Source: an uncultured Enterocloster sp.
GTDB lineage: Bacteria; Bacillota; Clostridia; Lachnospirales; Lachnospiraceae
Reading direction: 5' to 3'
Assembly: GCA_944383785.1 (NCBI GenBank)
Contig: CALWQV010000001.1
Span: 1 to 64,000 of the forward strand
Length of the DNA: 64,000 bases
Part shown: one piece after another, positions 16,810 to 25,963 of the stretch
Numbering within the stretch: position 1 is the first letter of the stretch
How the letters are laid out: each line of letters starts with the position of its first letter
Position numbers and translations under genes: made by a program
Notes under the pieces: generated by a model
The model's database searches: none
What the model was told of the DNA's origin: nothing
What the model saw: the letters and a program-made list of their open reading frames with translations, nothing else

Positions 16810-17841
16810 ATGGATGGACTTCTAAAAAATGCGAAACGTGTTTTTGTGACAGGAGGAGCGGGATTCATAGGATTTTACCTATGCAGGGAGCTGCTGAAGC
16901 AGGGGATACAGGTGACGGCTTTGGACAACCTGAATGATTATTATGATGTGTCATTAAAAGAGTACCGCTTAAGGCAGTTGTCCGCTTTTGACAACTTTTA
17001 TTTCCAAAAGTGTGATTTGTCAGATGAAGAGGCGCTGAATCGGACGTTTGCGGAATTTCAGCCGGAGATTGTAGTGAATTTGGCTGCGCAGGCTGGCGTT
17101 AGATATTCGATCGATCATCCGCGGGCGTATATCAACAGTAATATTGTCGGCTTTTTTAATCTGCTGGAGGCATGCAGGCAAAGCATGGACTCCGGACAGA
17201 CTCCTGTGCGGCATTTGGTGTTTGCCTCTTCGTCTTCTGTGTACGGAATGAACCCGAAAGTACCCTATTCGGTGTCCGACCAGACGGATTGGCCGGTGTC
17301 GCTGTATGCGGCTACAAAGAAAAGCGATGAGCTTCTGGCATATGCATACGCCAAATTATATGGGATTCCGATGACAGGACTTCGCTTTTTTACGGTTTAT
17401 GGGCCATTAGGAAGGCCGGATATGGCTTACTTCAAATTTGCCAACCGAATGGTAAAGGGAGAAAAAATCCAAATTTACAATTATGGGGACATGTATCGTG
17501 ATTTTACATATATTGACGATATTGTAAAAGGAATTTTAAAGGTAATGGACCGCGTGCCGTCAAAAGATGAACGGGATGCGATGTATCGGATTTATAATAT
17601 TGGAAATCATAAGCCGGAGAATTTGATGCATTTTTTAGACGTGCTGGAGAATAGCTTGCTGGAGGCCGGCGTAATCAGGAATAAGGTGGAGAGGGAGCTG
17701 CTTCCAATGCAGCCGGGCGACGTGTACCAGACCTTTGCGGATGTAGAGGATTTGAGAAGGGATTTTGGATTTGTTCCAGCAACTAATTTGGAAGAGGGAC
17801 TGAGGAATTTTGCAAAGTGGTATAAAGAATACTACGGTTAG
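16810..17841 (+). CDS. UDP-glucuronate 4-epimerase-like NAD-dependent epimerase
   Basis: A 343-residue short-chain dehydrogenase/reductase. VTGGAGFIGFYLC is the NAD-binding glycine motif. SSSSVYG and Y166-x3-K170 in SLYAATKKSDE form the catalytic triad, and FFTVYGPLGRPDMAYFKFA is a hallmark of UDP-glucuronate 4-epimerases. It converts UDP-GlcA to UDP-GalA. The UDP-GlcA supplier, a UDP-glucose dehydrogenase, is encoded at 20841, so the pair probably gives uronic acid residues and an acidic polymer. Confidence 0.92.
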   Translation: MDGLLKNAKRVFVTGGAGFIGFYLCRELLKQGIQVTALDNLNDYYDVSLKEYRLRQLSAFDNFYFQKCDLSDEEALNRTFAEFQPEIVVNLAAQAGVRYSIDHPRAYINSNIVGFFNLLEACRQSMDSGQTPVRHLVFASSSSVYGMNPKVPYSVSDQTDWPVSLYAATKKSDELLAYAYAKLYGIPMTGLRFFTVYGPLGRPDMAYFKFANRMVKGEKIQIYNYGDMYRDFTYIDDIVKGILKVMDRVPSKDERDAMYRIYNIGNHKPENLMHFLDVLENSLLEAGVIRNKVERELLPMQPGDVYQTFADVEDLRRDFGFVPATNLEEGLRNFAKWYKEYYG

Positions 17842-18856
17842 CGTTATTATACCGGTTTATAACGGAGAGAAATATCTGAGGGAATGCCTGAATTCGGTCC
17901 TAAGGCAAAGCTATCGTAATTTAGAAGTTATAATCATTAACGATGGCTCTACCGATCATTCCTGGCAAATAATAGAAGAATATTCCGCCAGATATAATCA
18001 GATTAAAGGAATTTGTCAGAAGAATGGAGGCATTGCCAGCGCCAGAAATAGAGGGCTTGACCAGGCGTCAGGCGATTATATATTTTTCCTGGACTGCGAT
18101 GACATTCTAAGGGAGCGGGGGATAGAGCTTCTTCTGGAAAGGGCTAAAGGGGATCAGGCGGATCTGGTAATTGGAAATGTGATGTATTTTTATCATCATA
18201 ACCGTCATTTGGAGCGGCCGGGGCGTATTTTGAAAGATGGACTTTATGAGGGCCATGAAAAACTGAAGCTAGTGCATTTGAACCCGTTTGGAGTTAATAA
18301 ACTTTGGAAAAGGCAGGTGATACAGCGCAGACAGCTCCGGTTTGAGCCCTTTACAGTAGGGGAAGACGCAAGCTTTTATCTGCGCTTTCTGACATTTGCT
18401 GCGAGGATTTCCCTTGTGGAGGAATGCGTATCTTACTATCGGCTTTCAGATTCCAGTTTAGTCCACACATGGTCGATGAAACAGTTGGAGCCGCTGGAAG
18501 TTTACCAACGGATGGAAGAATTCTACCGGAAGCAAGGCGGGATGGAGGCCTATATACAGGAGTTAGCGTATGATCGGCTGTTTTTTTGCTGTAATACCAT
18601 ACGAAGGCTTCCTTTGTGCAAGGACAAAGGAATGCGAAGGCGGCTGATGGAGGTGCTTTTAAAAGAAGGGAGTTCTTTTACTGCCTCCCTGCCGGAGGGA
18701 AGAGAAGAATTAAAGCTGCTAAAGGATAAATTGCAGTGGTATCAAAAATATAAGGGATTGTACTGCTCAAGCTTATGTTCGCTCTGTTATAAAGCTGCGA
18801 GAAAGCTGAAACATATGCGGGCGAAGCGAAATGGAACTTTGGGAGAACAGATATGA
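17810..18856 (+). CDS. Family 2 glycosyltransferase
   Basis: A 348-residue GT-A enzyme. VSVIIPVYNGEKYLRECLNS, INDGSTDHS, GGIASARNRGLDQASG and FLDCDDI are canonical GT2 motifs. No ATG fits; I chose the TTG at 17810, with a GAGG site a few bases upstream. The gene therefore begins 32 bases inside the epimerase gene. It overlaps the next gene by 4 bases. The C-terminal 100 residues are rich in basic residues and may touch the membrane. Confidence 0.88.
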   Translation: MQSGIKNTTVSVIIPVYNGEKYLRECLNSVLRQSYRNLEVIIINDGSTDHSWQIIEEYSARYNQIKGICQKNGGIASARNRGLDQASGDYIFFLDCDDILRERGIELLLERAKGDQADLVIGNVMYFYHHNRHLERPGRILKDGLYEGHEKLKLVHLNPFGVNKLWKRQVIQRRQLRFEPFTVGEDASFYLRFLTFAARISLVEECVSYYRLSDSSLVHTWSMKQLEPLEVYQRMEEFYRKQGGMEAYIQELAYDRLFFCCNTIRRLPLCKDKGMRRRLMEVLLKEGSSFTASLPEGREELKLLKDKLQWYQKYKGLYCSSLCSLCYKAARKLKHMRAKRNGTLGEQI

Positions 18857-20133
18857 ACGAAGATTACTGGGTGTACGATATTGCGGATCGAGATAGTATT
18901 GTCATATGGCAAGAGTCCGTCTGCGGGGGAAGTATAGTAGGAAAGGCTGCCTTAAAGGGAAAGGAGTTCTTTTTTTACGCGGATACAAAACAGAGGCGGG
19001 GAAGCTTTTTTGGCACAGGCCAAGGGGAGCTTCTGCATATGCTGTTCCATAAAGCAGAACAGTGTGAGAGAAGGCTTCCGATTGTATATTTTTTTAACTG
19101 CTGCGGAGCGAACCTGAAAGAGAAAACTGCGGCGTTGGACAGCTACGCCAGGGTATTCCGGGAATTTGTTGGTTGTGAAGACGATCATCTTCAGGTCGGC
19201 GTAGTGTGCGGAAATTGCGTAGGAGGAAGCGCCTATTTAGCCAGCATGTGCGATGTGATTTTGTTTTCCGGAAGCAAAGGGAACCTTTGTTTGACCGGTC
19301 CTAAAATTGTTTATGAGTTTATGGGAGAGATATGCTCAAAAGAGGAACTGGGCGGGTATCAGATTCATAGTAAAAATGAGACGATTACGCAGATCTTTGA
19401 GGATGAGGCGGAGTGCCGGGAACAGTTGGAAACGCTTTTGTCAGCGTTCTACCAAAAGGAGCGGCCTTATGAGGAGCCGGAACAGCCGCTGGACAGCCGG
19501 ATTCTTCCGATGACCAATAAGCCCTATGATGTCCGCGAAATCATCCATAGCCTGATGGATCGTAATAGCTTTAAGGAAACCTCCGGCGAGTTTTCTCTCA
19601 ACCTGGTGACAGGGATCGGAAGAGCGGGCGGTATTCACGTGGGGATACTTGCAAATCAACCAATGGTCTTGGCGGGGACGATTGACTGTGATGCTGCGGA
19701 AAAAGGAATTCGTTTTTTAAAACAGTGTAAAAAACTAAAGCTTCCGCTGTTGGTGATTTCGGATGTTCCCTCTTTTCTTCCCGGAACCCTGCAGGAGAAG
19801 AAGGGAATTGAAATGAAGGGGGGAAGATTTTTAAAGGCAATGATACGGCTGGATACGCCGAAAATTACGCTGATTTTACATAAAAGCTTTGGCGGGGCCT
19901 ATATTGCTATGAACAGCTTAGGACTGGGAGCTGACCAGGTATATGCCTGGCCGGGGAGCACCATTGGAATTATGGGTGGTCGTATGTCCGCCTCTTTAAG
20001 TAAAGGCATTTCTCATTTAAGCCTGGAGGATCATTTGAAAAGCGGAAGCTTGTCCGGGATTATTATGCCGGAGGACACAAGGAAGATTTTGATTCAGGCT
20101 TTTCAAGACGGCAAAAACAGAGAAGTTAGATGA
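18853..20133 (+). CDS. Orphan acyl-CoA carboxyltransferase-like protein
   Basis: A 426-residue protein with both crotonase-type halves of the PccB/MmdA/AccD carboxyltransferase family. The N-half has GNCVGGSAYLASMCDVIL and LCLTGPKIV. The C-half has ILANQPMVLAG, DVPSFLPGT, HKSFGGAYIAMNS and YAWPGSTIGIMGG. It is shorter than the usual ~510 residues, mainly at the N-terminus. No biotin carboxylase or biotin carrier gene is visible in the window. Its position directly before a NeuD-type acyltransferase suggests production or handling of an acyl-CoA used to decorate the EPS (inference). It overlaps the preceding gene by 4 bases. Confidence 0.85.
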   Translation: MNEDYWVYDIADRDSIVIWQESVCGGSIVGKAALKGKEFFFYADTKQRRGSFFGTGQGELLHMLFHKAEQCERRLPIVYFFNCCGANLKEKTAALDSYARVFREFVGCEDDHLQVGVVCGNCVGGSAYLASMCDVILFSGSKGNLCLTGPKIVYEFMGEICSKEELGGYQIHSKNETITQIFEDEAECREQLETLLSAFYQKERPYEEPEQPLDSRILPMTNKPYDVREIIHSLMDRNSFKETSGEFSLNLVTGIGRAGGIHVGILANQPMVLAGTIDCDAAEKGIRFLKQCKKLKLPLLVISDVPSFLPGTLQEKKGIEMKGGRFLKAMIRLDTPKITLILHKSFGGAYIAMNSLGLGADQVYAWPGSTIGIMGGRMSASLSKGISHLSLEDHLKSGSLSGIIMPEDTRKILIQAFQDGKNREVR

Positions 20134-20153
20134 ATTGAATAGGAGGAAAAGGT

Positions 20154-20807
20154 ATGGTATTAGGATTATTTGGGGCTGGAGGAGCAGGAAGAGGGCTTTA
20201 TGATGCGCTGAGCAAAGATCAAAGAGTACAGGAGAGCTACGAGAGAATTGTATTTGTAGATGATGTGGTGGGAGTAGCGCAAATCGATGGCGTTGACGTG
20301 CTGACTTTTGATGAGGCGATCCGGTGCTATGCAAATGACGAATTGAAATTTCTGATTTGTTTAGGCGGTCCTGCCGCCAGGGAAAAGGTATACTATAAAA
20401 TTAAGGAGAAAGGATATAGCCTGGCGACATGGATTCATCCCCGCGCAGAAATAGCCGCTACTGTTAGCCTTGGGGAGGGTAATATTATTTATGATTGTTA
20501 CCTGGATGTTGGAGTTACGATCGGCAATAATGTTCTGATTTATAAAAATGCGGTGATTGGCCACGACTCGGTTGTAAAGGATCATAGTGTGGTTTCGGTA
20601 GGAACGTTTATTGGCGGTCACTGTGTGCTGGAGACAAAGACATATTTCGGCCCATGTGCGGCGGCGAGGGATCAGGTTCATGTGGGCCAGGAGTCTACGG
20701 TGGGGATTAATGCGGCCGTATTTAAAGATGTTCCGGATGGAAGCGCGGCGATTGGCAATCCGGCAAAAATTGTGCCAAAATCTCAGAAGGGGTTGTTTGA
20801 AAAGTAG
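20154..20807 (+). CDS. NeuD/PglD-type sugar acyltransferase
   Basis: A 217-residue protein with an N-terminal Rossmann-like domain (GLFGAGGAGRGLYDAL) and a C-terminal left-handed beta helix of hexapeptide repeats (about 95-205) with the active-site segment around VIGHDSVV. It ends with the typical GNPAKIV. The family transfers acetyl or other acyl groups from CoA to amino or hydroxyl groups of nucleotide sugars. Next to an orphan carboxyltransferase, a non-acetyl donor such as a malonyl-type CoA is worth considering (inference). RBS AGGAGGAAAAGG lies before ATG 20154. Confidence 0.9.
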   Translation: MVLGLFGAGGAGRGLYDALSKDQRVQESYERIVFVDDVVGVAQIDGVDVLTFDEAIRCYANDELKFLICLGGPAAREKVYYKIKEKGYSLATWIHPRAEIAATVSLGEGNIIYDCYLDVGVTIGNNVLIYKNAVIGHDSVVKDHSVVSVGTFIGGHCVLETKTYFGPCAAARDQVHVGQESTVGINAAVFKDVPDGSAAIGNPAKIVPKSQKGLFEK

Positions 20808-20840
20808 AGCCGTTTTTATAGCAGGAGGGAGTAAAGGGAA

Positions 20841-22007
20841 ATGAAAATTACAGTTGCCGGGGCGGGGTATGTGGGACTTTCAAATGCCGTACTTTTATCC
20901 TTAAATCAGCAGGTAATCGTATATGATATTTCGAGAGAACGGGTAGAGCAGATTAACCGGAGAATCCCACCTTTTAAAGATAAAGAAATTGAACAGTATT
21001 TTGCCCAAAAGAAGCTCAACTTGACAGGCAAAACGGATCCGAAAGCTGCGTTTGAGGATGCGGATTATGTCATTATTGCTACGCCTACCAATTATGATAC
21101 GGATCAGGATCGTTTTGATACCGCTTCCGTGGAAACAGTGATTGCACAGGTACTGCAGTATGCTGCTAGGGCGGTGATCGTGATTAAATCGACCGTTCCG
21201 GTAGGATATACGAAGCGGGTTAAAAGGCTGTTTAAGACAGACCGGATTCTGTTTTCACCGGAATTTTTGAGGGAAGGGAAGGCGCTTTATGACTGTTTAT
21301 GGCCTTCTCGTATTGTTGTGGGAGAAAGGTCGGAACGTGCGCGCTATTTTGCGAATCTTTTGAAAGAGGCCGCATTAAAAGAAGAGATTCCTATGATTTT
21401 TACAGATTCCGATGAGGCAGAAGCAATTAAGCTGTTCGCGAATACATATCTGGCCATGAGAGTCTCTTTTTTTAACGAGTTGGACACTTACGCCAAAATT
21501 AAGGGACTGGACAGCAGACAAATGATTGAGGGGGTTTGCCTGGATCCCAGGATTGGAGATTTTTATAATAATCCTTCCTTCGGTTACGGCGGGTATTGTT
21601 TGCCAAAAGATACAAAACAGCTTCTTGCAAACTTCCGCGACATACCGAATCGGATGATCCGCGCGGTAGTAGAGGCAAATCATACCAGAAAGGACTTTAT
21701 TGCCGAGGATCTTTTGTCCGGAAATCCGGATAAAGTCGGGATCTACCGCTTATCGATGAAAGCTGGGTCAGATAATTTTCGTCAATCTTCGATCTTAGGA
21801 ATTATAAAACGACTTAAAGAAAAAGGAATATCGATGGTAATTTACGAACCTGGCCTGCAAGCAGATCAATTTGAAGGGATTCCGGTTGAAAGAAATTTGG
21901 AGAAATTCAAGCAAAACGCGCAGGTTATCGTAGCCAACCGGTGGACTGCGGAGTTAAAAGATGTGGAGCAGAAAGTATATACCAGGGATTTATATAAAAG
22001 AGATTAG
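20841..22007 (+). CDS. ugd: UDP-glucose 6-dehydrogenase
   Basis: A 388-residue nucleotide-sugar dehydrogenase. [11 protein letters not shown] is the NAD-binding motif and SPEFLREG the family hallmark. [12 protein letters not shown] places the catalytic thiol at Cys253; [17 protein letters not shown] is the central helix. It oxidises UDP-glucose to UDP-glucuronate, the substrate of the epimerase at 16810. It is the last gene of the long co-directional EPS set. GDP-mannose dehydrogenase is an alternative, but the short form and context favour UDP-glucose. Confidence 0.88.
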   Translation: MKITVAGAGYVGLSNAVLLSLNQQVIVYDISRERVEQINRRIPPFKDKEIEQYFAQKKLNLTGKTDPKAAFEDADYVIIATPTNYDTDQDRFDTASVETVIAQVLQYAARAVIVIKSTVPVGYTKRVKRLFKTDRILFSPEFLREGKALYDCLWPSRIVVGERSERARYFANLLKEAALKEEIPMIFTDSDEAEAIKLFANTYLAMRVSFFNELDTYAKIKGLDSRQMIEGVCLDPRIGDFYNNPSFGYGGYCLPKDTKQLLANFRDIPNRMIRAVVEANHTRKDFIAEDLLSGNPDKVGIYRLSMKAGSDNFRQSSILGIIKRLKEKGISMVIYEPGLQADQFEGIPVERNLEKFKQNAQVIVANRWTAELKDVEQKVYTRDLYKRD

Positions 22008-22024
22008 AAAATCCCTGGATTTTG
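21982..22024. terminator. Possible terminator hairpin between convergent genes
   Basis: CCAGGGATTT (21982-21991) and AAATCCCTGG (22009-22018) form a perfect 10-bp stem with a 17-base loop, followed by ATTTTG. The left arm lies within the end of the dehydrogenase gene. It sits exactly at the convergent junction, so it may stop the EPS transcript, but the loop is long and the T-run weak. Confidence 0.4.
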
Positions 22025-22026
22025 GG

Positions 22027-22671
22027 TTAAGAATTGCTGCTTATATCTTGTTTTGGCTGCTTTTCTTCATCGCCATATAAGAGTAAGCCTACCGATCCTT
22101 TTTGGTTAATAATTTGGTTTGCGCCGACTACGGTACTGTAGGCTGGAATATTTTTGCATACAACTGCATTTGCTCCGATGGCAACATGGTCGCCAATCGT
22201 TATCTTGCCAAATATTTTTGCTCCGGGGCCGATGTAAATGTTATCGCCAAAAATAGGGGCGGCATTTTCCGCGCTATTTTCCCCAGCCCTGGAAAATGCC
22301 CCTATATTTACGCCAACCTGAATCCGGATATTTGAACCGAATTTTGCCGCCTGGTTCACTACAATCGTACCGATATGCGGCAGACATAGTCCTGGGCCGA
22401 AAGAGTTTAAGCCGATCGAGTACCCGCATTTTGCGCCATAGCGGTAAAGACGAAGCTTATAGAGATTTCCTAAAAACCTTTGTTTGAAACGATTCGAAGT
22501 ATTCCAATGGTACTCGGCTTTTCGCAGTAAAATTTGATAGTACCAGGGTGTGGGGATTAAATAGGCTTTCAAGCATTTGGCAAAAGATAGAGAGTGTATC
22601 CCTCTTTTAAAACCGTGCGCTTTCAGATCTGCATTGATATAATATTTTAAATCCATTTTAGTTTTTATCAT
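22027..22671 (-). CDS. Serine acetyltransferase-like hexapeptide O-acetyltransferase
   Basis: A 214-residue protein. An N-terminal helical part (about 1-75) precedes hexapeptide repeats with LCLPHIGTIVVN, the CysE-like active-site histidine segment, and IGANAVVCKNIPAYSTVVG. It probably O-acetylates a sugar of the EPS, as similar proteins in capsule loci do. I chose the ATG at 22671, preceded by GGAAAGGA; the frame is open further upstream into the kinase gene. It is transcribed against the EPS operon and lies 29 bases after the histidine kinase stop, so it may be read from the two-component promoter. Its AT-rich composition matches the EPS island. Confidence 0.85.
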   Translation of the reverse strand: MIKTKMDLKYYINADLKAHGFKRGIHSLSFAKCLKAYLIPTPWYYQILLRKAEYHWNTSNRFKQRFLGNLYKLRLYRYGAKCGYSIGLNSFGPGLCLPHIGTIVVNQAAKFGSNIRIQVGVNIGAFSRAGENSAENAAPIFGDNIYIGPGAKIFGKITIGDHVAIGANAVVCKNIPAYSTVVGANQIINQKGSVGLLLYGDEEKQPKQDISSNS

Positions 22672-22700
22672 AATTGTTCCTTTCCTTATTGCTTTACCCT

Positions 22701-24065
22701 TCACCCAACCGGCACCCACACCGTAAACACGCTTCCATGCCCGGGGCTGCTTTCCGCCGCGGCCCATCCCCCGTGGACCTGGGCGATCCAGCGGACCATG
22801 GAGAGTCCCAGGCCGGTGCCTTCGCTGCTTCTGGAAGCATCCGCCCGGTAAAACCGATCCCAGATCTTTTCCAGGTCTTCCTTTTGGATGCCGATTCCGG
22901 TGTCGGATACGCGGATCACGGCCATAGGCTGGCTGGTTTCATCTGAGGGAGACTCTGTGGACAGGGACACCCGGATAAAGCCGCCGGGCTGATTGTAGCG
23001 GATGGCATTGGTGATCAGGTTGGTAATCAGGCGGATCATCAGCGTCTCGTCGCAGTTCAGTGTGAGATCCGGCTGAATTTGAGTTTCCATGGTAAGGCCC
23101 GCGGCTTCGGCCGCCGGCTCCAGGTCCATGCAGGTCATGGCAGTCAGGCGGCTTAAATTGACCTGAGCCAGGCTGGGGGTGAAGGTGCCGTTTTCTCCCC
23201 TGCTTAAAAGCAGCAGTTGGGAGGCCATGTCGCTCATCCGCCGGGTCTGGCGCAGGATGGAGGTAAGAGCCTCCTGCTTCCCGTCGCAGTCGGCCTCCGG
23301 CGACAGGGCGTATTCGCACTGGGAGCGGATGACCGCCAGAGGAGTGCGCAGCTCGTGGGAAACATCGGAGGTAAAACGCCGCTCCCTGGCGAAGGACTCC
23401 TGAAGGCGGGAGAGCATCCCGTTGACAGTCCGGGCCAGGCGGGACAGCTCATCGTTTCTCTTTCCCTCAGGGATGCGGCGGCTGAGATCCGTACCGCTGC
23501 TGATCTGCTCGGCGGCCTGGGCGATGCCCGCCACGGGGAGAAAGGCCCGGCGGGTTACGCCGTATCCCCCCAGCGCTGCGATCAGAATGAACAGAGGCAT
23601 GCCCAGCAGGATCAGATAGCGGATGCTGCCGTAGGTCAAGTCCGACTCCGCCATGGAGACAACGCCCCGCACCCAGAAAGGGGTATCGTCCCGAACGGCG
23701 TAAAGGTCGTAGATCATCTGGGGCGTGCCGTTTACCCGGACAAGGCGCGCCGTCTGATCCTGGAGCACAGAGTCGGCCTGAACGCCCAGGTTGATCCGGG
23801 GGGCTAGGAGGTAGCCGGAGGTGTCATAGATGAAGATCGAGACTCCGTCCCGGTAAAAATCCATATCTTCCGTCTCCAGCTCCCCATACCGAAACTGCAC
23901 GCTGGACACGGCGTCGGTCACCACATCCGAGAGAAGCTCCCGGGTGCGCCGGCTGGAAATCCGGCTGGAGAGCAGCAGCAGGCAGAAAACGCTTACGGCC
24001 ATAAAGATTAACATAAAGGTAGTGTACCACAGGGTAACGCGGGCTTTGATGGACAAATGTTTCAT
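22701..24065 (-). CDS. Sensor histidine kinase
   Basis: A 454-residue membrane kinase. Helices lie at about 10-33 and 149-171, flanking a ~115-residue extracellular sensor. They are followed by a HAMP linker, a HisKA domain with VSHELRTPL (His237), and a HATPase_c domain with NLITNAIRYNQ, VSDTGIGI and GTGLGLSM. It should autophosphorylate and pass phosphate to the response regulator encoded 7 bases upstream. RBS GAGAGGAG. Composition is clearly GC-richer than the acetyltransferase just downstream. The signal is unknown. Confidence 0.95.
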   Translation of the reverse strand: MKHLSIKARVTLWYTTFMLIFMAVSVFCLLLLSSRISSRRTRELLSDVVTDAVSSVQFRYGELETEDMDFYRDGVSIFIYDTSGYLLAPRINLGVQADSVLQDQTARLVRVNGTPQMIYDLYAVRDDTPFWVRGVVSMAESDLTYGSIRYLILLGMPLFILIAALGGYGVTRRAFLPVAGIAQAAEQISSGTDLSRRIPEGKRNDELSRLARTVNGMLSRLQESFARERRFTSDVSHELRTPLAVIRSQCEYALSPEADCDGKQEALTSILRQTRRMSDMASQLLLLSRGENGTFTPSLAQVNLSRLTAMTCMDLEPAAEAAGLTMETQIQPDLTLNCDETLMIRLITNLITNAIRYNQPGGFIRVSLSTESPSDETSQPMAVIRVSDTGIGIQKEDLEKIWDRFYRADASRSSEGTGLGLSMVRWIAQVHGGWAAAESSPGHGSVFTVWVPVG

Positions 24066-24072
24066 GGCCCTT

Positions 24073-24744
24073 TTACTCCTCTCTCAGCACATAACCGGCG
24101 CCCCGTATGGTGTGGATCAGCTTCTTCTCAAATGGGTCGTCCACCTTGCGCCGCAGATAGCGGATGTATACGTCTACAATATTGCTGCCTCCTTCAAAGC
24201 CGAAATCCCACACCTGGTTTTCAAGCTGCGCCCGGGAAAGCACCTGGCCTTTATGCCGGAGCAGGGTTTCTAGGAGGGCGAATTCTTTCGCTGAAAGAAG
24301 GATTTCCTGCCCTTCCCGCATGACCCGCTTGCTGGAAAGCTCCACCGACAGGCTGCCGGCGGTCAGAATATCGGATTTTTCGGTGGAATTTCTCCTGGCC
24401 AGAGCTCGGATGCGGGCTAAAAGCTCTTCAAAGGCGTAAGGCTTGGTCAGATAGTCGTCCGCTCCCGCATCCAGGCCCGCCACCCGGTCCGCCACCGCAT
24501 CCTTTGCGGTCAGCAGAAGGACGGGAACGGGATTTCCCATCTGCCGGATCTTTTTTAGGGCCGTCAGGCCGTCCATCCTGGGCATCATAATATCCAGGAT
24601 CACCAGATTGTAGTCCGCAGCCCCCAGATATTCCAGGGCCTCTTTTCCGTCTTCGCAGCCGTCTACTCCGAACCCCTCGGCCTTCAGCCGCTTGACGGTC
24701 ACCTCTCTTAAATCCTTCTCGTCTTCCGCAATTAAAATTCTCAT
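24073..24744 (-). CDS. OmpR/PhoB-type response regulator
   Basis: A 223-residue regulator. The receiver domain has the acidic pair EDE (7-9), phospho-acceptor Asp51 in VILDIMMPRMDG and the conserved KPY. The C-terminal winged helix has the family pattern ending IHTIRGAGYVLRE. It pairs with the downstream histidine kinase in a two-gene operon, possibly extended by the acetyltransferase. RBS AAAGGA precedes the ATG. Target genes cannot be deduced. Confidence 0.96.
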   Translation of the reverse strand: MRILIAEDEKDLREVTVKRLKAEGFGVDGCEDGKEALEYLGAADYNLVILDIMMPRMDGLTALKKIRQMGNPVPVLLLTAKDAVADRVAGLDAGADDYLTKPYAFEELLARIRALARRNSTEKSDILTAGSLSVELSSKRVMREGQEILLSAKEFALLETLLRHKGQVLSRAQLENQVWDFGFEGGSNIVDVYIRYLRRKVDDPFEKKLIHTIRGAGYVLREE

Positions 24745-24762
24745 GAGCTCAGGTCCTTTCTT

Positions 24763-25731
24763 TTAATCTTCGGATGTGGGTTGTACCGCTGAATTCAATG
24801 CGGCATCAAGCTGCATCCAGTTAGACGGGAAACCCATTTCATGCAAAATTTCATCTAAACTTAAGATGTTCAATTTTTTAGACAGAGTATCAAGCGCACG
24901 GAAAACCTCTTTAGACATACGGTGGTAGTCATTGTTGGATAGCAGACGTTTCACCGCTATCATAGCGGCAAATAAATCCCTTTTTCCGTAAAGATACTCC
25001 CCCTTAGAATTTTTAGGGATATGCATAGCTGTGTGAAGCGCTGTGTCAAGAAGCGGATTTTTGGTTCTATAGCAATACAATCGATTCCCGTGGGCGCAAA
25101 AATTTCTGACAGAAGATAAATACATCAATTCACTATCCAATTCATTGTCTAAAATACCAAAAGCTCTGGAAACCGATTGGCGTTCTGGTGTTTTCATAAG
25201 GCTATAAAATTTACTGATCGTTCCAAAGGTCAGTATGTTGTTCAATACCCACAATGGAATATATCCGTATGTATTTAGATAATGGGAAATACTTGGATCG
25301 CTGGTTCTGCTGGCAATTTGACGTTGTATTTCGGCGATTAGAGCGGTGATTTTTGCCTTAGCGTCTCTAATGTTGGTATTAAAATTAGTATATAAAAGAT
25401 AGCTACTATGTCCGTACCGTCCAGAGAAGGAGTGAGCAATGAGATTTTTCACATGCGTTTCAATTCGAAGTATATATCTAAAAAATATATCTCTTAAAAC
25501 TCGATCGAATTGATATAAGGCATGGATTTCGTATAGAGTGGCTCCCTCTTTATATGAATTAGTAGAGTAGTCTAAAAATAGTTTACTATACCCATTAATA
25601 AGGTTATAGTATCCTGTTTGGCTTAAAATGTTTTTTGCATAATCTCTTTCGTCGGGAGTAGAAATAGAAATCCCCCGCTCTGTTAAAATATCGATTAGTT
25701 CATCATATGTTTTAAATGTTTTATCTGACAT
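24763..25731 (-). CDS. Abi_2-type abortive infection protein (AbiD/AbiF-like, HEPN)
   Basis: A 322-residue protein with the Abi_2 family outline. The N-terminus has TYDELIDILTERGI and an LSQTGYYNLINGY segment. A C-terminal R209-N-F-C-A-H214 motif fits the R-x4-H RNase motif of HEPN proteins. AbiD/AbiF proteins stop phage growth in lactococci. I chose ATG 25731, which has AGAGGTG upstream, over a longer frame to 25812. The gene is AT-rich compared with its neighbours, has its own promoter and no visible antitoxin partner, which suggests an acquired defence gene. Confidence 0.88.
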   Translation of the reverse strand: MSDKTFKTYDELIDILTERGISISTPDERDYAKNILSQTGYYNLINGYSKLFLDYSTNSYKEGATLYEIHALYQFDRVLRDIFFRYILRIETHVKNLIAHSFSGRYGHSSYLLYTNFNTNIRDAKAKITALIAEIQRQIASRTSDPSISHYLNTYGYIPLWVLNNILTFGTISKFYSLMKTPERQSVSRAFGILDNELDSELMYLSSVRNFCAHGNRLYCYRTKNPLLDTALHTAMHIPKNSKGEYLYGKRDLFAAMIAVKRLLSNNDYHRMSKEVFRALDTLSKKLNILSLDEILHEMGFPSNWMQLDAALNSAVQPTSED

Positions 25732-25838
25732 GACTACACCTCTTTGACAAATAAAAAGACCCCGGGCCCGAAGGACACCGGAGTACGTTCCATATATTAT
25801 ATGCAATTCCACAGAAAATATCCGCTTTCTGTGTCTTT

Positions 25839-25867
25839 ACAATAACACACTTGAACTCCAATGTCAA
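25839..25867 (-). promoter_or_regulatory. Promoter of the Abi_2 gene
   Basis: On the minus strand a consensus -35 TTGACA (25867-25862) and a -10 TATTGT (25844-25839) are 17 bases apart, pointing at the Abi_2 gene. Just upstream lies a small AT-rich dyad, AAATGAA-AATA-TTCATTT (25871-25888), in the divergent region before the lipoprotein gene; it could be an operator, but such dyads are common in AT-rich DNA. Confidence 0.75.
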
Positions 25868-25963
25868 CAAAAATGAAAATATTCATTTTTTAATGCATTT
25901 TTAATTTTCCCGCGCTAATATAGAACCATAAAAAATAAATTTAATCCACAGGAGGATTTTACC

